Of a stretch of DNA of 5,420 nucleotides, positions 1-5,420 are shown in pieces (position 1 is the first letter of the stretch; each line of letters begins with the position of its first letter). Origin of the DNA: Bryobacterales bacterium (GTDB lineage: Bacteria; Acidobacteriota; Terriglobia; Bryobacterales; Bryobacteraceae); assembly GCA_025353235.1 (NCBI GenBank), contig JANXQZ010000335.1:1-5420 (forward strand), in the 5' to 3' direction. Below the pieces are notes generated by a model, which had not been told where the DNA came from, did no database searches, and was given only the letters and a program-made list of their open reading frames with translations. A program made the position numbers and the translations under genes.

Positions 1-15
1 CGGCTGCAGCCAGGA

Positions 16-1290
16 TTGGCTGCCCCACTAATGGTGTTAGTGTTCATTTTGGAGTTTTTCAACCTTACGCGTGCGATGCACGCTGCCGAGCCCAGCTATA
101 CTCGCGATATTCAACCAATCCTTTCAGAACGCTGCGCCGGCTGCCATCTCTCCAAAGTCAAAATGGGTGGACTAAACCTCGAAACCTACGACGGACTCAT
201 GCAAGGCGGCAGCACAGGCAAAGCGATCATCCCGGGCAAAGGCCCAAGCAGCCGACTATATCTCATGGTGAAGGGTGAAATCATGCCAGCGATGCCCATG
301 AACTCCACTCGGCTCTCCCCGGCTCAAACCGACACCATCCGAGATTGGATCGATGCCGGCGCGAAAGGACCCGCAGCGGGCGACGTTGCCGCCGCCCCCG
401 CCAAGGCACCCACACTTATTCCAAAATCAAACTTCCAGCCGCAGATCTTCGATCTCGCCTACTCTCCCGACGGCAAGGTCATCGCCCTCGCCGGGTTCAA
501 ATCCGTCCGGCTGATAGATCCCGCAACGAAGCAGCCCATCGCCGAACTAACCACCCACGCCGACGCAGTGCGCGCCATTGCCTTCTCCCACGATGGTTCA
601 ATCCTGGCAGCCGCAGGCGGGCTCCCCACGCAGTCAGGCGAAGTCAAAATTTGGGATGTGGCGCAACGTAAGCTTGTACACACCATCAAAGGGCACGCAG
701 ACTGCATCTACGCCGTCGCCTTTGCGCCCGATGGTCGCTCCATCGCGACCGCAAGCTACGACAAGCTCATCAAGCTCTGGGACATCGCCTCCGAAAAAGA
801 AATCCGCACCTTCAAGGATCATGTCGATTCCATCTACGCTCTCGCGTTCACGCCAGACGGGAAGCGCTTGCTCTCCGGCGCGGCGGACCGCACGATCAAA
901 ATTTGGGATGTAGGCACTGCCGAACGGCTCTACACGCTTTCCGATCCGCAGGACGGAATCAACACCATCGCCATCGACCCTTCCGGTAAATACGTAGCCG
1001 CAGGCGGGCTCGACAAGACAATACGCATCTGGCAGCTAGGCGAGAAAAGCGGCAAGCTGATCCACACGCTCATCGCCCATGAGGATGCCATTCTTCGTCT
1101 GGCATGGTCGCCCGACGGGAAGCGTCTGCTATCTTCCTCGGCCGACCGAACCGTGAAAATGTTCCGGGTCGAAGATCTGACAGAGTTATCGTCGTACCCG
1201 GAACCGGACTGGGTTTACGGCCTGCAGTGGGCACCGGATGGAAAGACTTTCGCCACCGCGCGAATGGATGGAACCTGGGTTGTGAGGTAA
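16..1290 (+). CDS. Exported cytochrome c (PSCyt1-like) and WD40 beta-propeller fusion protein; 5' end uncertain
   Basis: Numbering is from the TTG at 16. Residues 5-15 form a hydrophobic core followed by an A-M-H-A-A-E-P stretch, so this looks like a signal peptide with cleavage near residues 23-24. A CAGCH heme c motif lies at C40/C43/H44. The next 75 residues (GGLNLETYDGL, IIPGKGPSSRLY, RDWIDAGAK) match the planctomycete-type cytochrome c domain; M90, M93 or M95 could be the distal heme ligand. An Ala/Pro-rich linker (117-132) leads to about seven WD40 repeats (140-424), with recurring SPDGK and IKIWDV motifs. The last repeat stops at DGTWVVR and lacks its outer strand, which the segment before blade 1 could supply. 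Family knowledge places such proteins in the periplasm, often near DUF1549/DUF1553 genes; the redox partner is unknown. The start is uncertain: the frame is open to base 1, TTG16 abuts an AGGA with no spacer, and ATG31 has only that AGGA 15 nt away. The real start may be upstream. Confidence 0.85.
   Translation: MAAPLMVLVFILEFFNLTRAMHAAEPSYTRDIQPILSERCAGCHLSKVKMGGLNLETYDGLMQGGSTGKAIIPGKGPSSRLYLMVKGEIMPAMPMNSTRLSPAQTDTIRDWIDAGAKGPAAGDVAAAPAKAPTLIPKSNFQPQIFDLAYSPDGKVIALAGFKSVRLIDPATKQPIAELTTHADAVRAIAFSHDGSILAAAGGLPTQSGEVKIWDVAQRKLVHTIKGHADCIYAVAFAPDGRSIATASYDKLIKLWDIASEKEIRTFKDHVDSIYALAFTPDGKRLLSGAADRTIKIWDVGTAERLYTLSDPQDGINTIAIDPSGKYVAAGGLDKTIRIWQLGEKSGKLIHTLIAHEDAILRLAWSPDGKRLLSSSADRTVKMFRVEDLTELSSYPEPDWVYGLQWAPDGKTFATARMDGTWVVR
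609..1124 (+). repeat. In-frame direct DNA repeats within the WD40 coding region
   Basis: Several short exact repeats sit in the propeller-coding part. AGCCGCAGGCGGGCTC occurs at 609-624 and 996-1011 (387 bases, 129 codons, three blades apart). TCAAAATTTGGGATGT occurs at 644-659 and 896-911 (252 bases, two blades apart). GACGGGAAGCG occurs at 856-866 and 1114-1124 (258 bases, two blades apart). All pairs are in the same reading frame and fall at the same structural position of the blade, so they reflect blade duplication or gene conversion rather than a mobile element. Confidence 0.6.
1284..1288 (+). promoter_or_regulatory. Shine-Dalgarno site of the PPC-domain gene, overlapping the end of the cytochrome/WD40 gene
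   Basis: GAGGT lies 8 nt before the ATG at 1297 and fits the anti-Shine-Dalgarno sequence well. It is contained in the last codons of the preceding gene, whose TAA is at 1288-1290. This supports ATG1297 as the start. It also suggests that ribosomes finishing the first gene keep the site open for the second. It is the only convincing ribosome binding site among the gene junctions in the window. Confidence 0.6.
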
Positions 1291-1296
1291 ACACGC

Positions 1297-3615
1297 ATGA
1301 CACGAATCTGCTGCGCAATTGCACTATCCACCGCGTTATTAACTTCAGCGGAAATTGACCACCCCTCCGGCAATCGCACCACGCCGCCCACGCTCGACTC
1401 GGTCGCGCCCCTGGGTTTATCGCGCGGAACCACCGCCGAGTTGACCCTGGAAGGTCTGAATCTGGCGAAATCGAGCGCTATCTACTTCAGCGATCCAGGC
1501 GTGAAAGGGAAAATTCTGCGCGTTAAGGAATTGCCCGATCTGGCCGACATTCGCTTAGGCTCGAATGGCACGCTATCGACGATAGACCTAGGTCCGCTCC
1601 CTCCGCGCAACCAAGTCACGGTGGAAGTGGAAGTGTCTTCAAAAGCTGAAATTGGGCCAGTCAGTTTCCGGTTGCAGACGCCGCTCGGCACCAGCCCCGA
1701 AGGCAAGATTCTGATCGAGCCTTACTACGGAGAGAGCGCGGATCGCGAACCGAACGATACGCCGGATGAAGCGGTGGAAACGTTTCTGCCCGCCATTCTC
1801 ACAGGCACGATCTCTAAGCCGGGCGATCTGGATTACTTTAAGATCCACGTGAAAGCGGGAGAACAGCTTACTTTTGAAAACGGCGCGGCACTGATCGGTT
1901 CGGTCTTGCAGCCAGTAATAACTCTGCTTGCGGAAGATCAAGCCGTGGTGAAGGAGTTTGGAGGCGAAGGTGGCATGAGCGCCGTCATGTTCGCCCATAA
2001 GTTCGAGAAGGCTGGCACTTACTACATACGCGTCGCGGATTATCAGCAGAGCGGACGAAGCGCAAACTTTTATCGCATCAAGGTAGGCAAGTTTCCGCTC
2101 GCGGCTCGAGCTTACCCACTCGGCTTGCAAGCCGGGCAGACTAGGGATATCGCGCTGACCGGATGGAACCTTACTGCAGCCGCAATCAAGGTGGAAGGCA
2201 AGCCGAGCGACGGATTAGAGGATGCAATGCGCGTCCGGCCGAATCATGCCTTCAACGAATTAAAGCTGGCAGTCGGAACCGAGCCGGAAGTGGAAGCAGC
2301 GACCGGGCAAACCGTGCCCGTGCCAATCACGATCAACGGCCGGCTGGAGAAAACCGGAGCCGCTCCCTCCTACAAATTCCACGCCACCAAAGGCCAAAAG
2401 CTGGTTCTAGAGATCAACGCCCGGCGACTCGGCTCTGATCTGGATTCGTTCCTGGAGGTTCTGGACTCCCAAGGTAGGCCGATCGAGCGCGCCACCGTTC
2501 GGTCCACATGGGAAACCATCACGACCCTAAGCGAACGCGACTCCGCGACCCCTGGGATCCGCATCCAAGCCTGGACCGATTTCAAGCCCGGCGATTACGC
2601 CATGTCGGGCGGCGAAATTATGCGGGTCGATGTCCTGCCCAAGGGCCCTGACGAGGATGTATTTTTCGAGCGCTTCGCCGGTCAGCGGCTAGCATTCCTA
2701 GACACAACGCCCGAAGCGCACGGCATGGATCAGCCGCTCTACAAGATTCAGATCCATCCGCCTGGGGCGAAGTTCAGCAATAACGGACTGCCCGTCGTCC
2801 GGCTCTACTTTCAGAACGACGACGGCGGTCCTGGCTACGGCAAGGATTCCGTGGTGCATTTCACGGCACCGTCCGACGGCGAGTATAGAGTTCGGCTGCG
2901 CGACGTGCAGGGATTGGGCGGTGAAAATTTCGGCTATCGGCTGACCATCCGCGAGCCGCGTCCTGACTTTCGCCTATCGCTAAGCAATCGTAATCCAAAC
3001 GTGCCCATCGGCGGCTGCGTCGCGGAGAATGTCACCGCGTTGCGGATGGATGAATTCGATGGTCCCATCGCCGTTGAGATGGGAGCGCTGCCAGCAGGAC
3101 TGAAGGCCACGTCCGGTGTGATCGCGTCCGGACAGGCAACTACCACGCTTCTCATCTGCGCCGACGCAAACGCTGCTTTGGCCGTCGCGGCCCCTTTACG
3201 AGTAATCGGGAAAGCGGCTAACTTAACTCGCGAAGCCAACCCAGACGATCGCCTGAAGCTGGTGTCGCTGATGCCGGGACCGGATGTGCTCATGACCTCC
3301 GAAACGAAAGAACTCCAGATCAAGCAGGGCGGATCGGCGAAGGTGACCGTCAGCATCCGGCGTCAAAATGAATTCGGCGGACGCGTGCCGATCGAAGTCC
3401 GCAATCTTCCCCCGCATGTCCTGGTTCCCGATGTCGGGCTCAACGGCATCCTTCTCAATGAGGATGAATCTCGCCGTACGTTTACTCTCCAGGCGCTGCC
3501 TGACGCAACTCCGGGCGACCAATTGATCTACGTCGGCGGCGTGGTGGAAACGCGCTCCGGCTTACCCTCGGTTTATGCCGCGCCTGAAGCCATCAAACTG
3601 ACTATCATCAAGTAA
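1297..3615 (+). CDS. Large secreted protein with TIG/Ig-like and PPC domains, no visible catalytic domain
   Basis: The 772-residue product begins with a short hydrophobic segment (residues 4-16) ending in LLTSA, so Sec export with cleavage near residue 18 is likely. There is no lipobox and no C-terminal anchor or sorting tail. From N to C: a TIG/IPT-like domain (about 31-140), a PPC-type domain (about 149-262) with REPNDTPDEA and PGDLDYFKI plus AGTYYIRVADYQ, a second TIG-like segment (about 268-335), a second PPC-like region (about 340-447) and a partial third one (about 497-553) containing NDDGGPGYGKDS and DGEYRVRLRDV. Two Ig-like regions follow (about 556-640 and 664-772). PPC domains usually accompany secreted peptidases, but no protease, glycosidase or other catalytic motif is visible. 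Binding to polymer, surface or a partner protein is therefore inferred, not shown. ATG1297 is chosen for its GAGGT site and because the signal peptide starts there. The gene begins 6 nt after the cytochrome/WD40 gene and its stop touches the next start. Confidence 0.85.
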   Translation: MTRICCAIALSTALLTSAEIDHPSGNRTTPPTLDSVAPLGLSRGTTAELTLEGLNLAKSSAIYFSDPGVKGKILRVKELPDLADIRLGSNGTLSTIDLGPLPPRNQVTVEVEVSSKAEIGPVSFRLQTPLGTSPEGKILIEPYYGESADREPNDTPDEAVETFLPAILTGTISKPGDLDYFKIHVKAGEQLTFENGAALIGSVLQPVITLLAEDQAVVKEFGGEGGMSAVMFAHKFEKAGTYYIRVADYQQSGRSANFYRIKVGKFPLAARAYPLGLQAGQTRDIALTGWNLTAAAIKVEGKPSDGLEDAMRVRPNHAFNELKLAVGTEPEVEAATGQTVPVPITINGRLEKTGAAPSYKFHATKGQKLVLEINARRLGSDLDSFLEVLDSQGRPIERATVRSTWETITTLSERDSATPGIRIQAWTDFKPGDYAMSGGEIMRVDVLPKGPDEDVFFERFAGQRLAFLDTTPEAHGMDQPLYKIQIHPPGAKFSNNGLPVVRLYFQNDDGGPGYGKDSVVHFTAPSDGEYRVRLRDVQGLGGENFGYRLTIREPRPDFRLSLSNRNPNVPIGGCVAENVTALRMDEFDGPIAVEMGALPAGLKATSGVIASGQATTTLLICADANAALAVAAPLRVIGKAANLTREANPDDRLKLVSLMPGPDVLMTSETKELQIKQGGSAKVTVSIRRQNEFGGRVPIEVRNLPPHVLVPDVGLNGILLNEDESRRTFTLQALPDATPGDQLIYVGGVVETRSGLPSVYAAPEAIKLTIIK

Positions 3616-4776
3616 ATGTCCGACATCTCTTTGGTTCGCGAAGCCCTCAGCGAGGGTGAAGGCATTCTGCGTCTCACTCCTTGTTGGGTTCCCCGCCTCT
3701 TCAATTCACCTGGACGACGCCTGAAACTTCACCCCGATGACCTGTATTCCTTTGGCGCCGCTAGAGGCGGTATCGGAGAGCGCTGGCTGGCTTCGATCAC
3801 CAAAGCGGACAACGGTCCCGGCACCCTTCCAGACGAAGGACTCAGCTACTTTGAGCAGCATGGCAAGCGCGGGCTGCTTCAAGATGCGCTTGCCCATCTT
3901 GGCCAGGGGTGGGACGTGTTGGGAAAGTTCTTCGACAATTTTGGCCCCATCGCCCATCACATGCATCAGGGTGAAGCGCATGCCAGGCGCGTCGGCCGGA
4001 AACCAAAGCCCGAGGCCTACTACTTCCCTCCACAATTAAACTTGCTCGAAAACAGCTTCCCGTACTCGTTTCTTGGGCTGGAACCAGGGACCACTCGCGA
4101 CGATATCCGCCGCTGCCTCACGCGTTGGGACAAGGGCGACAATGGCATCCTTTATCATTCCCAGGCATACAAGCTAAAGCCGGGCACGGGCTGGCAGATC
4201 GATCCGGGCATCCTGCACGCTCCTGGCACGCTGGTGACTTATGAAGTGCAAGGCGCGTCGGACGTGGGGGCAGTATTTCAATCTCTCGTGAATGGTAGAT
4301 CCATGCCCTGGGACGCTCTGGTGAAAGACGTTCCGCCTGACTCGCGGCAGGACCTCGATTACATTCTGGACATGCTCGATTGGGAGGCGAACATCGACTC
4401 GCGGTTCGCGCAACATCGAAGATTTCTGCCCCGCTTGGCGTCGCAGTCGGACGAACACCGCGAGAAATGGATCGTCTATTCGACCCCGCTTTACTCCGCA
4501 AAGGAGCTCACGGTTCACCCTGGGCATTCCACTTTAGTGAAGGATGCGTGCGCATACGGCGTCGTGGTGATTGAGGGACACGGAACGGTTGGCAAGCTCG
4601 AAGTCGAGACGCCCGCCATGATAAGGTTCGGCCAAATGACCCAGGATGAGCTGTTCGTGTCGGAGCAGGCCGCGAAGGAAGGTGTGCAAGTGAAAAACCG
4701 AAGCCAAACTGAAGATCTCGTCCTGTTGAAGCATTTCGGACCGGGAAACCCCGACGCCACGTCTCTGATCAAATGA
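3616..4776 (+). CDS. Cupin-fold protein related to type I mannose-6-phosphate isomerase
   Basis: The 386-residue product has no signal peptide and is probably cytoplasmic. Its order of motifs follows type I phosphomannose isomerase: RWLASITKADNG (about 56-67), a metal-site region with H114, H115 and H117, then KPKPEAYYF with E133, and DPGILHAPG with H201 followed by YEVQGASD (209-216). H115, H117, E133 and H201 correspond to the usual zinc ligands Gln/His/Glu/His, with a His in the Gln position. A second, weaker cupin half covers about 285-375. In phosphomannose isomerases the segment after the SD motif normally carries a conserved Arg; here it reads VGAVFQS, so the substrate may not be mannose 6-phosphate. 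The reaction is therefore left open: sugar or sugar-phosphate isomerase, or a non-catalytic cupin. The ATG directly follows the previous TAA and has no Shine-Dalgarno site, which points to reinitiation. The stop overlaps the next gene by 4 nt. Confidence 0.78.
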   Translation: MSDISLVREALSEGEGILRLTPCWVPRLFNSPGRRLKLHPDDLYSFGAARGGIGERWLASITKADNGPGTLPDEGLSYFEQHGKRGLLQDALAHLGQGWDVLGKFFDNFGPIAHHMHQGEAHARRVGRKPKPEAYYFPPQLNLLENSFPYSFLGLEPGTTRDDIRRCLTRWDKGDNGILYHSQAYKLKPGTGWQIDPGILHAPGTLVTYEVQGASDVGAVFQSLVNGRSMPWDALVKDVPPDSRQDLDYILDMLDWEANIDSRFAQHRRFLPRLASQSDEHREKWIVYSTPLYSAKELTVHPGHSTLVKDACAYGVVVIEGHGTVGKLEVETPAMIRFGQMTQDELFVSEQAAKEGVQVKNRSQTEDLVLLKHFGPGNPDATSLIK

Positions 4777-5420
4777 AATACGGAATCAACACGCTGCTTT
4801 GGACCGCCGCATTCGACGAGTCCCACTTGGATCTGCTTCCGCGCATCAAAGCGATGGGGTTTGACGGAGTCGAAATTGCGCGCTTCGAGTTTCAAGGATC
4901 GCCCCGGGCCACGATCCGCCGGGCTGCCGAGGAGAATGGGCTGGAGGTGATCGCGTGCAGCGCGCTCACCGGGCATATGAGCCTGGCGAACGAACACGCC
5001 CCGGCGTCGCTGGAATTTCTCAAGGAAGGGATCTATTGGGCCGCCGAGATTGGAGCCAAGACCCTGGTGGGGCCATTCTGCTCGGCTGTCGGCTACTTGC
5101 CCGGCCGACGTCGAACGCCTGACGAATGGCGGCGCGTAATCGACGGTTTGCAAAGCCTGACTCCTGTTCTGGCGGAGACTGGGATCACCCTCGCCATCGA
5201 GCCGCTGAACCGATTCGAGACGTTCATGCTGAATACAGCCGCCGACGCCCGAGCGATCTGTGATGCGGTGGACCATCCCAATGTCGGGGTGCTCTTCGAC
5301 ACCTTCCACGCCAATATCGAGGAGAAAAGCATCGCCTCCGCCTTGGACGCCATCGGCCCGCATCTCAAGCATGTTCACACTTGTGAAAACGACCGCGGCA
5401 TCCCCGGCAGCGGTCACGTA
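4773..5420 (+). CDS. TIM-barrel sugar epimerase/isomerase, D-tagatose (D-psicose) 3-epimerase family; 3' end cut by window
   Basis: The frame opens with ATG at 4773, overlapping the cupin stop as ATGA, and stays open to the last base, giving 216 codons of a protein that usually has about 260-300. The start MKYGINTLLW and the GFDGVEIARFE segment (29-39) are typical of the AP-endonuclease-2/xylose-isomerase-like TIM barrel. EPLNRFET (143-150), DTFHANIEE (176-184) and HTCENDRGIPGSGH (202-215) match the ketose 3-epimerase signature. From memory, Agrobacterium D-psicose 3-epimerase uses E150, D183, H209 and R215; here E143, D176, H202 and R208 keep exactly the same spacings (33, 26 and 6). The fourth metal ligand, a Glu about 35 residues after the His, would lie beyond the edge. 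The likely reaction is metal-dependent epimerisation at C3 of a free ketose in the cytoplasm; hydroxypyruvate isomerase or another sugar-phosphate isomerase is less likely. No Shine-Dalgarno site precedes it, so translation probably depends on the cupin gene. Confidence 0.85.
   Translation, partial: MKYGINTLLWTAAFDESHLDLLPRIKAMGFDGVEIARFEFQGSPRATIRRAAEENGLEVIACSALTGHMSLANEHAPASLEFLKEGIYWAAEIGAKTLVGPFCSAVGYLPGRRRTPDEWRRVIDGLQSLTPVLAETGITLAIEPLNRFETFMLNTAADARAICDAVDHPNVGVLFDTFHANIEEKSIASALDAIGPHLKHVHTCENDRGIPGSGHV

Noticed and set aside
345..913. Overlapping + strand frames (345-671 and 578-913) inside the cytochrome/WD40 gene
   Set aside because: Their translations are Arg/Ser/Pro-rich, as expected for a shifted frame of GC-rich DNA, while the main frame carries regular WD40 repeats throughout.
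1291..1296. Possible promoter between the first two genes
   Set aside because: The gap is 6 bases and no -35/-10 pair is convincing in the coding sequence just upstream.
1639..2130. 163-codon open frame on the - strand inside the PPC gene
   Set aside because: It lies wholly opposite the first PPC domain, has no recognisable motif and no ribosome site that stands out.
3644..3656. Hairpin CCCTC-AGC-GAGGG considered as a terminator
   Set aside because: The stem is only 5 bp, lies inside the cupin coding region and has no T-tract after it.
4515..5417. 300-codon open frame on the - strand opposite the cupin and epimerase genes
   Set aside because: It is antisense to two genes with clear family motifs and conserved active-site spacing. 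Its translation shows no recognisable domain, and long antisense frames are common in GC-rich coding DNA.

Overview
The window looks like accessory chromosome from a soil or aquatic bacterium of the Acidobacteria (Solibacter/Bryobacterales type), with Planctomycetes or Verrucomicrobia as alternatives. The clues are a planctomycete-type cytochrome c domain (PSCyt1-like) fused to WD40 repeats, a large secreted PPC-domain protein, fairly high GC (roughly 58-60% by eye) and tight same-strand packing. The taxonomy is inferred from gene families, not from a marker gene.

All four genes lie on the + strand and fill almost the whole window. (1) About 16-1290: an exported cytochrome c/WD40 propeller protein. 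Its reading frame is open to the left edge, so its true start may lie outside the window. (2) 1297-3615: a 772-residue secreted, multi-domain beta-sandwich protein with PPC and TIG/Ig-like domains and no recognisable enzyme domain. (3) 3616-4776: a cytoplasmic cupin protein resembling type I mannose-6-phosphate isomerase, with a putative metal site but a changed region after it. (4) 4773-5420: the first 216 codons of a TIM-barrel sugar epimerase/isomerase of the D-tagatose (D-psicose) 3-epimerase family, cut by the right edge.

The junctions are 6 nt, 0 nt (TAAATG) and a 4-nt overlap (ATGA). No terminator or promoter is visible between the genes, so they are best read as one operon with translational coupling. 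The promoter must lie left of the window.

The first two products are predicted to be exported; the last two have no signal peptide and are both sugar-isomerase-like metal proteins. A reasonable inference is a module joining envelope or periplasmic functions (heme domain, beta-propeller, adhesive beta-sandwich protein) to cytoplasmic rearrangement of an unidentified sugar. No RNA gene, CRISPR array, insertion sequence, attachment site or origin was seen, and there is no gene-free stretch longer than about 15 bases.
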